A stretch of DNA of 64,000 nucleotides from Lachnospiraceae bacterium (GTDB taxonomy: Bacteria; Bacillota; Clostridia; Lachnospirales; Lachnospiraceae): positions 1 through 64,000 of the forward strand of contig SVEI01000002.1 in assembly GCA_015057445.1 (NCBI GenBank). Direction: 5' to 3'. A model generated the notes under the pieces. That model worked only from the letters and a program-made list of their open reading frames with translations, was not told the origin of the DNA and made no database searches. Shown here one piece after another: positions 44,679 through 54,309 of this stretch. Both the position numbers and the translations under genes were made by a program. Every line of letters starts with the position of its first letter. The first letter of the stretch is position 1.

Positions 44679-46115
44679 ATGAAGAAGGTCGCATATATTG
44701 CATCAGAGTGTGTTCCATTTATTAAGACAGGCGGATTGGCAGACGTTGTAGGAACATTGCCAAGAATATTTGATAAGAAGGAGTATGACGTAAGAGTCAT
44801 AATCCCTAATTATATGTGTTTACCAGCTAAGTTTAAGGAAAAGATGAGATATATTACTCATTTTCATATGGATATAGGCTGGAAGCAGCAGTACGTAGGC
44901 GTTATGTACCTTGAGTATGAAGGAGTACCTGTGTACTTCATTGATAACGAGTATTATTTTAATGGCTTTAATATATATGGTGATGTGAAGTGGGATATAG
45001 AGAAGTTCTGTTACTTTAGTAAGGCAGCACTTGCAATTCTTCCAAGCATTGGATTTCAGCCAGATATAGTTCATTGCCATGACTGGCAGGCAGGACTTGT
45101 ACCTGTATATCTTAAGACTTTATTTGCAGGTAATCCATTCTATAGTGGTATGAAGTCTATTATGACTATTCATAATCTTCAGTTCCAGGGGAGATGGGAT
45201 ATTAAGACTATTCAGGAATATTCAGGACTTCCTGATTACCTCTTCACTCCAGATAAGCTAGAGATGCACAAGGATGCGGCTATGCTTAAGGGTGGACTTG
45301 TATATGCGGATAAGATTACTACAGTATCTAATACTTACGCATGGGAGATTCAGACACCACAGTACGGTGAGGGACTAGATGGTCTCTTAAGTGCTAGAAA
45401 CCAGAGTTTGTGGGGTATTGTAAATGGTATAGATTACAATGATTACAATGCTGCCACTGATAAGAAGATATACAAGAATTACACTATTAAGAACTTCCGT
45501 AAGAACAAGGTTATGAATAAGACTGCTCTTCAGAGACAGCTTGGACTTCCTGAAGATCCTAATGCATACATGATCGGTATTATTTCAAGACTTACTGACC
45601 AGAAGGGTCTTGATTTAGTAGATAGAATTATGAACAATATCTGTACTGATGGTACACAGTTTGTAGTGCTTGGTACAGGCGATAGAAGATACGAGGATAT
45701 GTTTAAGTATTATCAGGGAATACATCCAGCCAAGGTATCTGCTAATATTTACTATTCAGATGACTTATCACACAAGATGTATGCGGCCTGTGATGCTATG
45801 CTTGTTCCATCTCGTTTTGAGCCATGTGGACTTACACAGCTTATGGCACTTCGTTACGGAACACTTCCTATTGTTAGAGAGACAGGTGGACTTAAGGATA
45901 CTGTTCAGCCTTACAATGAATTTGAGGGTACAGGAACAGGCTTCTCATTCGCAAACTATAGCGCACAGGAGCTCCTTAATACAATTAACTATTCCAAGAA
46001 GATATTCTTTGATTATAAGGAAAACTGGGAAGCTATGCAGGAGAGAGCAATGCAGCAGAATTATAGCTGGGCAGCTTCAGCAGAGATTTACCAGAGATTG
46101 TATGAGCAGGTATAA
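44679..46115 (+). CDS. glgA: Glycogen synthase (ADP-glucose type)
   Basis: A 478-residue GT5 glucosyltransferase extending alpha-1,4-glucan from ADP-glucose. The N-terminal nucleotide-sugar motif is KTGGLADVVGTLP (residues 16-28), with HCHDWQAGLVPVYL near 130, IGIISRLTDQKGLDL near 293-307, and the catalytic-region FEPCGLTQLMALRYGTLPIVRETGGL near 378-403. Start ATG 44679 follows TCAGGAGGA. Other glg genes are absent from this window. The gene uses more regular codons than its neighbours, suggesting strong expression. Confidence 0.96.
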   Translation: MKKVAYIASECVPFIKTGGLADVVGTLPRIFDKKEYDVRVIIPNYMCLPAKFKEKMRYITHFHMDIGWKQQYVGVMYLEYEGVPVYFIDNEYYFNGFNIYGDVKWDIEKFCYFSKAALAILPSIGFQPDIVHCHDWQAGLVPVYLKTLFAGNPFYSGMKSIMTIHNLQFQGRWDIKTIQEYSGLPDYLFTPDKLEMHKDAAMLKGGLVYADKITTVSNTYAWEIQTPQYGEGLDGLLSARNQSLWGIVNGIDYNDYNAATDKKIYKNYTIKNFRKNKVMNKTALQRQLGLPEDPNAYMIGIISRLTDQKGLDLVDRIMNNICTDGTQFVVLGTGDRRYEDMFKYYQGIHPAKVSANIYYSDDLSHKMYAACDAMLVPSRFEPCGLTQLMALRYGTLPIVRETGGLKDTVQPYNEFEGTGTGFSFANYSAQELLNTINYSKKIFFDYKENWEAMQERAMQQNYSWAASAEIYQRLYEQV

Positions 46116-46190
46116 GGCTAGTGGTGCCTAGTGGGTTACCATAGCTGTTATTTATAGCATATCCCGAAGGGGTTATGAGGAAAACTATGG

Positions 46191-46234
46191 AGAAAGTGGT
46201 ATATCTAATTTTGAGGTATACCACTTTTCTTTTG
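46191..46234 (+). terminator. Intrinsic terminator after glgA
   Basis: AGAAAGTGGTATA pairs with TATACCACTTTTCT around about 14 bases, followed by TTTGC. The rest of the 302-base gap up to rqcH holds a promoter, a weak hairpin (46304-46337) and no ORF. Confidence 0.8.
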
Positions 46235-46235
46235 C

Positions 46236-46264
46236 TTGTTAGTTGGATAAATTTAGTGTATATT
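46236..46264 (+). promoter_or_regulatory. Candidate promoter of rqcH
   Basis: TTGTTA (46236-46241), 17 bases, TATATT (46259-46264). It implies a 5' leader of about 145 bases containing a 7-base-pair hairpin (GGGTCTG 46304-46310 / CAGACCC 46331-46337). Confidence 0.45.
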
Positions 46265-46417
46265 ATACGTATTCTTTTGGTTTGCGATTTCTATAGCTGG
46301 TATGGGTCTGTGGGAGAAAAACGTGATTGTCAGACCCGTAGAAGATAATAAAGCAAGTATAGTTGGGACAGAGGGTGATGATACACTCACTAGCCTATGG
46401 CATAAGGGAGAAAGAAA

Positions 46418-48262
46418 ATGGCATTTGATGGAATATTTGTCTCTGCACTGGTTGCAGAGCTTTCAGATAAGTTAATTGGTGGAAGGATATATAAGATATA
46501 TCAGCCAGAGGTGGATGAAATTTGTCTGGTGGTTAAGAATAGAAGTGAAGAGGGGAATACTACCCATCGCTTGGTTATATCTGCAGATGCAGGAATACCA
46601 CTTATATATCTTACAGAGAAGGTTAAGGAGAATCCTATGGTAGCTCCTAATTTTTGTATGCTGTTAAGAAAGCATATCGGCAATGGAAGAATCACGGATA
46701 TAAGACAACATGGCTTTGATCGTATAGTGGAGATAAGCTTAGAGCATTTGGATGATATGGGAGACTTGTGTACCAAGAAAATTATAGTAGAGATAATGGG
46801 TAAACACAGTAATATAATCTTCGTAGATTCGGATGGTGTGATTATAGATAGTATAAAGCACATATCACATATGGTAAGCTCCGTTAGAGAGGTGCTACCG
46901 GGAAGGGATTATGTGTATCCAGTGTCAGGAGATAAGGTAAATCCCTTAGATGTAGATGTGAATTATTTTATGAATCATATTATGACTAAGCCGGAATCTG
47001 TGGCAAAAGCAATATATACATCCATGGTGGGAATATCTCCTGTTGCTGCAAATGAAATCTGCCATAGAGCAGGTATTGATGGTGGTATGAGCACTGCTGG
47101 AATAGGTAATGTCAGCATGAGTACTGGAATTGACCATAATCCCAACACTATAGCTATTTCTATGTCCCAGAAGGAGGATTTATTTAGAGAATTTGATAGA
47201 ATAAGACTGGATATAGAAGATAAGGTTTATGTCAGTTGTATAGCCTATAATAGCTATGAGCCTAAAGAATTCGGTGCCATAGCACTTACATCATATGGTA
47301 ACGCCGTAGATGGTGATATGCCACAGCCAGGTGTGAATGGATTAAAAATCTTTGATAGTCCGTCGGCTGTTATAGAGGAGTACTATAGCAAGAAAACTGT
47401 GGTAAATAGAATCAAGCAGCGCTCCATAGACTTAAGAAAGATTGTGGCAAATGCTATAGATAGAACTGCAAAGAAGTACGACCTTCAGTTACGACAGCTT
47501 AAGGACACTGAAAAACGTGACAAATACAAGATTTATGGTGAGCTGATAACTGCCTATGGTTATGGTGTAAAGCAAGGAGACAAGGAACTTGTCTGTGAGA
47601 ATTATTACACAAATCAAGAGATTACAATTCCGTTAGATCCAGATATTTCTCCTATGGATAATAGCAAAAAGTATTTTGCGAAATATAATAAATTAAAGAG
47701 AACCTATGAAGCCCTTACAGAGCTTACGGTGGAATCAAAATCAGAGCTTGATTATCTAATGAGCGTGCAGAACTCTTTAGAGATAGCAGATTCTTTAGAT
47801 GACCTAGCACAGATAAAAACAGAGCTTATAGAAAGTGGATATGTTCGTGGAAAGAAAGATAAAGGAAAGGGTAAGAAACAGGAGAAATCCAAGCCACTTC
47901 ACTACATATCTTCTGATGGATACCATATATTTGTTGGGAAGAATAATTATCAGAATGAGGAACTTACATTTAAGGTGGCAGCAGGAGACGATATGTGGTT
48001 TCATGCCAAAAACATGCCTGGCTCTCATGTTATAGTTAAAACAGAAGGTGAAATAGAACTTCCTGATAAAACATATGAGGAGGCTGCAAGATTAGCCGCA
48101 TATTACTCTGCCGGTAAAGGAAGCCCAAAGGTTGAGATAGACTATACCCTTAGGAGAAATCTAAAGAAGCCACCTAAGGCAAAGCCAGGATTTGTAATAT
48201 ACCACACTAATTATTCTATGAATATAGATCCGGATATTTATGGTATTAGAGAATACGAATAA
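46418..48262 (+). CDS. rqcH: Ribosome quality control protein RqcH (NFACT family; formerly fibronectin-binding protein)
   Basis: A 614-residue NFACT protein that binds stalled 50S subunits and adds alanine tails to the unfinished chain. N-terminal NFACT-N starts MAFDGIFVSALVAELSDKL and includes GGRIYKIYQP; a helix-hairpin-like region with a coiled-coil hairpin occupies about 280-470, and the C-terminal NFACT-R has GYHIFVGKNNYQNEELTFK near 505-523, WFHAKNMPGSHVIVK near 530, and KKPPKAKPGFVIY near 589. Length is normal for Firmicutes. It is probably a single-gene transcript with its own long leader. Confidence 0.93.
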   Translation: MAFDGIFVSALVAELSDKLIGGRIYKIYQPEVDEICLVVKNRSEEGNTTHRLVISADAGIPLIYLTEKVKENPMVAPNFCMLLRKHIGNGRITDIRQHGFDRIVEISLEHLDDMGDLCTKKIIVEIMGKHSNIIFVDSDGVIIDSIKHISHMVSSVREVLPGRDYVYPVSGDKVNPLDVDVNYFMNHIMTKPESVAKAIYTSMVGISPVAANEICHRAGIDGGMSTAGIGNVSMSTGIDHNPNTIAISMSQKEDLFREFDRIRLDIEDKVYVSCIAYNSYEPKEFGAIALTSYGNAVDGDMPQPGVNGLKIFDSPSAVIEEYYSKKTVVNRIKQRSIDLRKIVANAIDRTAKKYDLQLRQLKDTEKRDKYKIYGELITAYGYGVKQGDKELVCENYYTNQEITIPLDPDISPMDNSKKYFAKYNKLKRTYEALTELTVESKSELDYLMSVQNSLEIADSLDDLAQIKTELIESGYVRGKKDKGKGKKQEKSKPLHYISSDGYHIFVGKNNYQNEELTFKVAAGDDMWFHAKNMPGSHVIVKTEGEIELPDKTYEEAARLAAYYSAGKGSPKVEIDYTLRRNLKKPPKAKPGFVIYHTNYSMNIDPDIYGIREYE

Positions 48263-48334
48263 TATTGTCAAAAAGAATGTTACAAAAGATATTATAGAAC
48301 TAATTTAGAATATGAATAAATATAGCAATTCTGT

Positions 48335-48363
48335 TTGCATTTTCCAAGTTAATATACTATAAT
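48335..48363 (+). promoter_or_regulatory. Promoter of the yicC-to-thiN run
   Basis: TTGCAT (48335-48340), 17 bases, TATAAT (48358-48363), about 50 bases before yicC. Confidence 0.72.
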
Positions 48364-48413
48364 GTATTAGTTAAAGATTATATTTTAACAATATATATTT
48401 CAAGGTGATTAAA

Positions 48414-49295
48414 TTGATAAAGAGTATGACAGGCTTCGGAAGAAGCGAGAGTGTAACTGAAGAACGCAAGATAGTAGTAGAGATTAAGGCGGTTAATCAC
48501 AGATACTGTGATATGAATGTTAAGCTTCCTAAGAAGTTTAATTATTTTGAGACCAGCATTAGAACCTTTCTTAAGGACTACATTCAAAGAGGTAAGGTAG
48601 ATGTATTTATAACCTACGAGGATTATGCAGAGGGAAGAGTTTCTCTTAAGTATAACAGAGAACTTGCGGCGGAATATATTAAGAATTTAAACAATATGGC
48701 AGAGGAGTTTTCTCTTCCTACAACTGATATAACACCAACTATAGTGGGAAGATTTCCAGATGTTTTTTCATTAGAGGAGCAAAGTGTTGACCAAGATGAA
48801 ATCTGGGAGCATTTAAAGGGTGTAATTGCAGATGCGGCAACTAAGTTTGTGGAATCTAGAATTTCTGAAGGAGAGAATCTTAAGACTGACCTTATAGCCA
48901 AGCTTGATGAGATGCTTAAGATCGTTGCTTTTATCGAGGAGAAGTCTCCAGAGATTATTGTTGATTACAAGGCAAGACTTATCGAAAGAGTTAACGAGCT
49001 TGCTGCAAATGCACAGATTGATGAACAAAGAATTGCTACTGAGGTGACTTTATTTGCAGATAAGGTATGTGTCGATGAGGAGATAGTTAGACTTAAGAGT
49101 CACATAGAGAGTACAAAAACTATTCTTATTGAGGGTGGTTCAGTTGGACGTAAGCTAGACTTTATTGCCCAGGAGATGAACAGAGAAGCTAATACTATAC
49201 TTAGCAAGGCTAATTCTCTTATTATCTCAGATATGGGTATTAATCTTAAAACCGAGATAGAGAAGGTAAGAGAGCAGATACAGAATATCGAATAG
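48414..49295 (+). CDS. yicC: YicC-family endoribonuclease
   Basis: A 293-residue protein with the family start IKSMTGFGRSE, then EIKAVNHRYCDMNVKLP near 22-38 and the C-terminal DUF1732 region ending KLDFIAQEMNREANTILSKAN...KTEIEKVREQIQNIE. YicC proteins are RNases of stress and stationary phase. The start is set to TTG 48414, which has AAGGTG 6 bases upstream and gives the canonical N-terminus; an in-frame GTG at 48405 overlaps the site. It opens the conserved Firmicutes run with gmk and rpoZ. Confidence 0.92.
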   Translation: MIKSMTGFGRSESVTEERKIVVEIKAVNHRYCDMNVKLPKKFNYFETSIRTFLKDYIQRGKVDVFITYEDYAEGRVSLKYNRELAAEYIKNLNNMAEEFSLPTTDITPTIVGRFPDVFSLEEQSVDQDEIWEHLKGVIADAATKFVESRISEGENLKTDLIAKLDEMLKIVAFIEEKSPEIIVDYKARLIERVNELAANAQIDEQRIATEVTLFADKVCVDEEIVRLKSHIESTKTILIEGGSVGRKLDFIAQEMNREANTILSKANSLIISDMGINLKTEIEKVREQIQNIE

Positions 49296-49333
49296 TATTG
49301 AATTGACAAAATATATTTAAAGAAGGTGACTAT

Positions 49334-49951
49334 ATGGAGAAGAAAGGTAATTTGATAGTAATTTCAGGCTTTTCCGGAGCAGGAAAAGGTACTGTTGTTA
49401 AGAAGTTAGTTGAAAAGTATGGTTACAGCTTATCTGTATCAGCTACTACTAGAGAGCCTAGAGAAGGTGAGGTAGATGGTAAAGATTACTATTTTAAGTC
49501 TGTAGCAGATTTTCAGAATTTAATAGATTATAATGGATTTATAGAGTGGGCTATGTATGTTGAAAATTATTATGGAACACCTAGAAAATTCGTGGAAGAT
49601 GAGATGGCAAAGGGTAATGATGTGATTCTTGAGATAGAGGTTCAGGGAGCTATGAATATAAAGAACCAGTATCCAGATGCTATTCTTATATTTATAACTG
49701 CTCCAAATATAGCTACTTTGAGGGAGAGACTTACAGGAAGAGGTACAGAAAGTGATGAAGTAATCCTTAAGAGATTGAAGCGTGCAAAGGAAGAGTCACA
49801 GGATATCAATGAGTATGAGTATGTAGTAGTTAATGATGATCTTGATACCTGTGTGGACAGTGTGAATTCTATTATCGTTCGCAAAAAGTGCTTACGAGAG
49901 AATAATATAGAGCTTATTGAAGAGCTTCAGAAAGAATTAAGTGTGTATTAA
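49334..49951 (+). CDS. gmk: Guanylate kinase
   Basis: Phosphorylates GMP to GDP. P-loop GFSGAGKGTVVKKL (residues 12-25), GMP-binding SATTREPREGEVDGKDYYF near 36-54, and the lid region near 130-150 (ERLTGRGTESDEVILKRL). The 205-residue length is typical. It follows yicC by 38 bases with an AAGAAGGTGA site; the gap is too small for the remA gene found here in Bacillus. It lies 17 bases before rpoZ. Confidence 0.97.
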   Translation: MEKKGNLIVISGFSGAGKGTVVKKLVEKYGYSLSVSATTREPREGEVDGKDYYFKSVADFQNLIDYNGFIEWAMYVENYYGTPRKFVEDEMAKGNDVILEIEVQGAMNIKNQYPDAILIFITAPNIATLRERLTGRGTESDEVILKRLKRAKEESQDINEYEYVVVNDDLDTCVDSVNSIIVRKKCLRENNIELIEELQKELSVY

Positions 49952-49968
49952 AGAAGGGAGATAAATAC

Positions 49969-50262
49969 ATGTTACATCCATCATATTCAGATTTAATGGC
50001 AGTTGTTAATAGTGAGGTAGAGCCAGGTGAGCAGCCAGTAGTTCAGAGTAGATACTCTATTGTTATGGCTACATCTAAGAGAGCTAGACAGATTATCTCA
50101 ACTATGTCAGTTATTAACTCAAAGAACAAGAAGGAGCCTAAGAAGCCTTTGACTGATAAGGAAGAGCAGTTCGCAAAGTATTGTGATAAGAGAAAGCCAC
50201 TTTCAATAGCAGTAACAGAGCTTCACGAGGGTAAGGTTAAAATCGTAGGTGATGACGAATAA
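49969..50262 (+). CDS. rpoZ: RNA polymerase omega subunit
   Basis: A 97-residue subunit aiding assembly of the beta-prime subunit. The core motif SRYSIVMATSKRARQI (residues 26-41) corresponds to the conserved R(Y/F)xLVxxAAKRARQL of omega. The C-terminus has an insert of Lys-rich sequence (NSKNKKEPKKPLTDKE) and PLSIAVTELHEGKV. Ribosome site AAGAAGGGAG. It is followed by a terminator before murE. Confidence 0.92.
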   Translation: MLHPSYSDLMAVVNSEVEPGEQPVVQSRYSIVMATSKRARQIISTMSVINSKNKKEPKKPLTDKEEQFAKYCDKRKPLSIAVTELHEGKVKIVGDDE

Positions 50263-50268
50263 TACATA

Positions 50269-50294
50269 AGGGACTGTGTAACAGTCCCTTTGTT
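50269..50294 (+). terminator. Intrinsic terminator after rpoZ
   Basis: AGGGACTGT pairs with ACAGTCCCT around a short loop, then TTGTT. The T-run is short, so it may be partial, allowing some read-through into murE. Confidence 0.72.
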
Positions 50295-50335
50295 GGTATT
50301 TACATCAAAAAATAATGCAACTTTGGAGGTGTGTT

Positions 50336-51835
50336 ATGAAATTATTACAGTTGATTGAAGGTCTTACGTATGAGGTACTTCAAGGAAATCTAGATATAGA
50401 AATTAATAACATTCACAACGACTCTAGAAATGTTGGTACGGGAGATTTGTTTTTCTGTATAACAGGTGCGGTGTCGGATGGTCACAGCTATGCCATAGAT
50501 GTTGCTAACAAGGGAGCAAAGGTTCTTGTTGTAGAAAAGGAAGTAATTGTTGATGAAAAAGTAACAGTTATTAAGGTGCCAAGCACAAGATATGCTATGG
50601 GAATTATCAGTTCAAGATTTTATGGAGAACCATCAAAGAAGCTTACTGTTATTGGAATTACAGGAACTAAAGGAAAAACTACAACCACATATATGATTAA
50701 GGAGATGCTTGCGTCGGCAGGCATAGAAACTGGTCTTATAGGAACCATTGAGATAATTGATGGCAAAAATGTAATTCCAGCCAAGAATACAACTCCAGAA
50801 TCCATAATTTTACACAGACATTTAAAGGATATGGTTGACAATGGAATGAAAGCTGTTGTGATGGAGGTTTCGTCTCAGGGACTAATGCTTGACAGAGTTG
50901 CAGGAGTGGATTTTGATTATGGTATATTTACCAATTTATCCAACGACCACATTGGACCTAATGAGCATTCCAGCTTCGAAGAATACATGATGTGGAAGGC
51001 AAAGCTTTTTACAATGTGCAAGGTTGGAATATTTAACATAGACGATAAACATGCTGTAGATATGCAGGAGAAATGTAACTGCAAAGTAGTTACCTACTCT
51101 TTAGATAAGGCAGCGGACTACAAAGCTTCTGGTCTTAAACTATATAGTCAGGATGGAGTACTTGGAATAGAGTATCAACTTTCAGGAAAAATTCAGGATA
51201 ACATAGTGGTTGATATGCCAGGGGAGTTTACAGTTCATAATTCCCTAGCTGCCATAGCGGTGGCTGATCTTATGGGAGTTCCTGTGGATAGAATTAAGAA
51301 CATATTAGAAAGCATAAAAGTTAGAGGTCGAGTTGAACTAATACCTATATCAGATAAGTTTACAATCCTTATTGATTATGCTCACAATGCTATGGCCCTA
51401 GAAAGCCTTCTAACTGCTATAAAAGCATATAAACCCAAAAGATTAGTTTCACTATTTGGTTGTGGTGGAAACAGATCTAAGGATAGACGTTATGAGATGG
51501 GAGAAGTATCTGGTAATATGGCTGATTTTACTATTATAACCAGCGATAATCCTAGATTCGAGGAACCGTTAGATATTATGGAAGATATAAAAATTGGAAT
51601 TGGAAAGACTGAAGGCCAGTATATTTCCATAGTTGATAGAAAAGAAGCTATACGTTACAGTATAATGCATGCAGAGGAAGAAGATGTAATTGTATTAGCT
51701 GGAAAAGGACATGAGGATTATCAGGAAATATGTGGTGTTAAGCACCACATGGATGAAAGAGATTTGATTAGAGAGATTTTGGAGGAAGAGGATGTCACAA
51801 AAATATGCGGATATAATAATAGATATTTCGCATGA
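50336..51835 (+). CDS. murE: UDP-MurNAc-tripeptide synthetase MurE (meso-diaminopimelate type)
   Basis: Adds the third residue of the wall peptide. The ATP loop GITGTKGKTTTTYMI lies near residues 109-123; NDHIGPNEHSSFEEYMMWKAKLF near 206-228 includes the carbamylated-lysine region. The substrate motif D404-N-P-R407 indicates meso-diaminopimelate rather than lysine. ATG 50336 has GGAGGT at 50325-50330; longer in-frame starts do not. The gene sits between rpoZ and priA, away from the dcw cluster, and its end overlaps priA by 44 bases. The 499-residue length is standard. Confidence 0.95.
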   Translation: MKLLQLIEGLTYEVLQGNLDIEINNIHNDSRNVGTGDLFFCITGAVSDGHSYAIDVANKGAKVLVVEKEVIVDEKVTVIKVPSTRYAMGIISSRFYGEPSKKLTVIGITGTKGKTTTTYMIKEMLASAGIETGLIGTIEIIDGKNVIPAKNTTPESIILHRHLKDMVDNGMKAVVMEVSSQGLMLDRVAGVDFDYGIFTNLSNDHIGPNEHSSFEEYMMWKAKLFTMCKVGIFNIDDKHAVDMQEKCNCKVVTYSLDKAADYKASGLKLYSQDGVLGIEYQLSGKIQDNIVVDMPGEFTVHNSLAAIAVADLMGVPVDRIKNILESIKVRGRVELIPISDKFTILIDYAHNAMALESLLTAIKAYKPKRLVSLFGCGGNRSKDRRYEMGEVSGNMADFTIITSDNPRFEEPLDIMEDIKIGIGKTEGQYISIVDRKEAIRYSIMHAEEEDVIVLAGKGHEDYQEICGVKHHMDERDLIREILEEEDVTKICGYNNRYFA

Positions 51836-53801
51836 AGCTGTAGATAGAACCTTTCAGTATATTATTCCCGAAGAGCTTCAGGGTAGTATTGAGATAGGAC
51901 AGCAAGTTTTGGTACCATTTGGAAATGGCAAGACAGAGCGAAAGGGATATGTGATAAATATTACAGATAAGCCTTCTTATGATGTTGATAAATTAAAATC
52001 CATAGGATGTATTCCCGATAAAAGTCTTGCTCTAGAGGGGAAAATGATTAAGCTTGCTGCTTGGATGAAGGAAAAGTATGGTTCTACTATGATTAATGCT
52101 CTTAAGACTGTTATGCCTGTCAAAGAAAAGGTCAGACAGGTGGCAATTAAAAGTCAGGAAGTGGAGTATGTTATAGAGAAGGGACCTGTGGAAGAGTTAA
52201 GCTATGAACAGAAAAGCTTGGTAGATGAATTTGTCAAGGATTATAATACTGGGATATTAAGGACCTATTTACTTAGAGGGATTACTGGAAGTGGCAAGAC
52301 AGAAGTATATATAGAGTGTATAAAAAATGTTATTAGTCAGGGGAAACAGGCAATTGTTTTAGTTCCTGAGATTGCACTCACATATCAAAATGTAGCAAGG
52401 TTTAAACAACATTTTGGAGAACGGGTGGCAATTATTAATTCCAAGCAAAGTAAGGGTGAAAAATATAGAGAGTTTATGCGTGCCAATCAACAGTCAGTGG
52501 ACGTTGTCATAGGACCTAGATCTGCACTATTTGCACCTTGTAAGAACCTAGGATTGATAGTTATAGATGAAGAGCATGATAATGCGTATAAAAGTGAGCA
52601 AACTCCGTGTTATCATGCCAGAGAGACTGCTATAGAAAGAGGAAGGCTAGAGGGAGCTAGTGTTATACTTGGTTCGGCTACACCAACCATAGAAAGCTAC
52701 TGTATGGCAAAGCTTGGAACGTACCGATTGTGGGAACTTAAAGAAAGACCTAAGGGTGCAGAACTATCGAAAGTTTCTGTGGTGGATATGCGTCAGGAAC
52801 TAAGATTAGGGAATCGTAGTATAATCAGTAAAGAGCTTCATGATTTAATTGAGGATAGATTAAGTAAGAAAGAACAGATAATGCTGTTTTTGAATAGACG
52901 AGGATATAACACTTTTGTTTCTTGTCGAGAGTGTGGAGAAGTAATTAAGTGCCCCAAATGTGATGTATCATTATCACTTCACAATAATGGATTTATGATG
53001 TGCCACTATTGTGGATATATAGAAAGACATCCCAAGGAGTGTCCTAAATGCAAGTCTAAGCTTATTGGAGGATTTGGAACAGGAACTGAAAAGGTGGAGG
53101 AAGAAATTAACAAATTATTTCCTGCGGCAAAAACCCTTAGGATGGATAAAGATACAACTACAAAGAAGGGGGCTTATAGCAAGATTTTGACTGATTTCTT
53201 GAATCATAAGGCAGATATTCTTGTAGGTACCCAGATGATAGTCAAAGGTCACGACTTTTCTAATGTGACCTTGGTTGGTGTTATTCTTGCAGATATGTCC
53301 TTGTTTGCAAATGATTATCGCTCAGGTGAGATAACATTTGATCTTCTTACCCAGGCTGCCGGAAGAGCAGGTAGAAGCGAAAAATCAGGTCAAGTGCTTA
53401 TCCAGACCTACCAGCCGGAGCATTATGCTATAATGTCTGCGGCCAAGCAGGATTATGAGGGATTTTATGATATGGAGATGTCATATAGACGATTACTTAG
53501 ATATCCACCAGTGTATAACATGATGGTAATTCTGATGGAATCAGAAAATGAAAACAAGCTAATTGCAGCATCAAAGGGGATATTTAAAGAACTATCTGAA
53601 CTGGCTAAAGGCATGGATAATACTAGAGCCATAGGACCAAGCGATGCTACCATCTCTAAGATTAATAATGTATATAGAAAACTTATATATATTAAATCAT
53701 CTGATGAATATGAGCTAAAAAAAATGATGGATAAAATAGAAGAATACAATATAGAGAATATAAATATAACATTGGATGTTAATCCAGTTAAGATGTATTA
53801 A
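51792..53801 (+). CDS. priA: Primosomal protein N' (replication restart helicase PriA)
   Basis: A 669-residue 3'-5' helicase that reloads the replisome at stalled forks. N-terminal DNA-binding domain (1-105), Walker A GITGSGKTEVYIE near 162, Walker B IDEEHDNAYK near 258-267, ILGSATPTIESY near 296-307, and the two-zinc cluster with CRECGEVIKCPKC, CHYCG and CPKCKSK between about 380 and 425. Start ATG 51792 is within the end of murE and has GGAGGAAGAGG, so the two are coupled. It is slightly shorter than E. coli PriA (732). Confidence 0.96.
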   Translation: MSQKYADIIIDISHEAVDRTFQYIIPEELQGSIEIGQQVLVPFGNGKTERKGYVINITDKPSYDVDKLKSIGCIPDKSLALEGKMIKLAAWMKEKYGSTMINALKTVMPVKEKVRQVAIKSQEVEYVIEKGPVEELSYEQKSLVDEFVKDYNTGILRTYLLRGITGSGKTEVYIECIKNVISQGKQAIVLVPEIALTYQNVARFKQHFGERVAIINSKQSKGEKYREFMRANQQSVDVVIGPRSALFAPCKNLGLIVIDEEHDNAYKSEQTPCYHARETAIERGRLEGASVILGSATPTIESYCMAKLGTYRLWELKERPKGAELSKVSVVDMRQELRLGNRSIISKELHDLIEDRLSKKEQIMLFLNRRGYNTFVSCRECGEVIKCPKCDVSLSLHNNGFMMCHYCGYIERHPKECPKCKSKLIGGFGTGTEKVEEEINKLFPAAKTLRMDKDTTTKKGAYSKILTDFLNHKADILVGTQMIVKGHDFSNVTLVGVILADMSLFANDYRSGEITFDLLTQAAGRAGRSEKSGQVLIQTYQPEHYAIMSAAKQDYEGFYDMEMSYRRLLRYPPVYNMMVILMESENENKLIAASKGIFKELSELAKGMDNTRAIGPSDATISKINNVYRKLIYIKSSDEYELKKMMDKIEEYNIENINITLDVNPVKMY

Positions 53802-53820
53802 GAGAAAGGCGGTAACAATT

Positions 53821-54297
53821 ATGGCAATTAGAAATATTAGAGTTGATGGAGATGATATATTAAGAAAAACCTGTAAGCCTGTTACAGAGATGACTCCAAG
53901 AATCCAAACACTAATAGAAGATATGTATGACACTATGTATGAGGCAAATGGTGTAGGACTTGCAGCACCACAGGTTGGAATTCTTAAAAGAATCGTAGTA
54001 ATAGATGTATGTGATGGAGATAGCTACACTCTAATCAATCCTGAAATTATAGAAGAAAGTGGAGTTCAGGAAGGGGATGAAGGATGCCTTAGTCTTCCTG
54101 GCTTAGTAGGAACAGTTGTAAGACCTGATAGAGTTGTATGTAAGGCCCTTGATGAGAATATGAATGAAATTACAGTTGTTGGAGAAGGATTACTTGCAAG
54201 AGCTATCTGTCATGAGTTGGATCATCTAGATGGTGTTTTGTATAAGGATAGAGTAGTAGATGGTCTTTATGCAGTAGATGCGCCTAAGGAAGACTAA
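53821..54297 (+). CDS. def: Peptide deformylase
   Basis: Removes the formyl group from nascent proteins. Its three motifs are present: GVGLAAPQVG (residues 45-54), EGCLSLPG (about 87-94) and the metal-binding HELDHLDG (about 130-137). The ATG at 53821 gives 158 residues and has AAAGGCGG 8 bases upstream; an earlier in-frame start would overlap priA without a site. It is coupled closely to fmt (12 bases), its functional opposite. Confidence 0.97.
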   Translation: MAIRNIRVDGDDILRKTCKPVTEMTPRIQTLIEDMYDTMYEANGVGLAAPQVGILKRIVVIDVCDGDSYTLINPEIIEESGVQEGDEGCLSLPGLVGTVVRPDRVVCKALDENMNEITVVGEGLLARAICHELDHLDGVLYKDRVVDGLYAVDAPKED

Positions 54298-54309
54298 AGA
54301 GGTGATTAA

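Noticed and set aside
46116..46417. Possible riboswitch between glgA and rqcH
   Set aside because: No conserved riboswitch core was recognisable; only a terminator, a promoter and one short stem could be supported.
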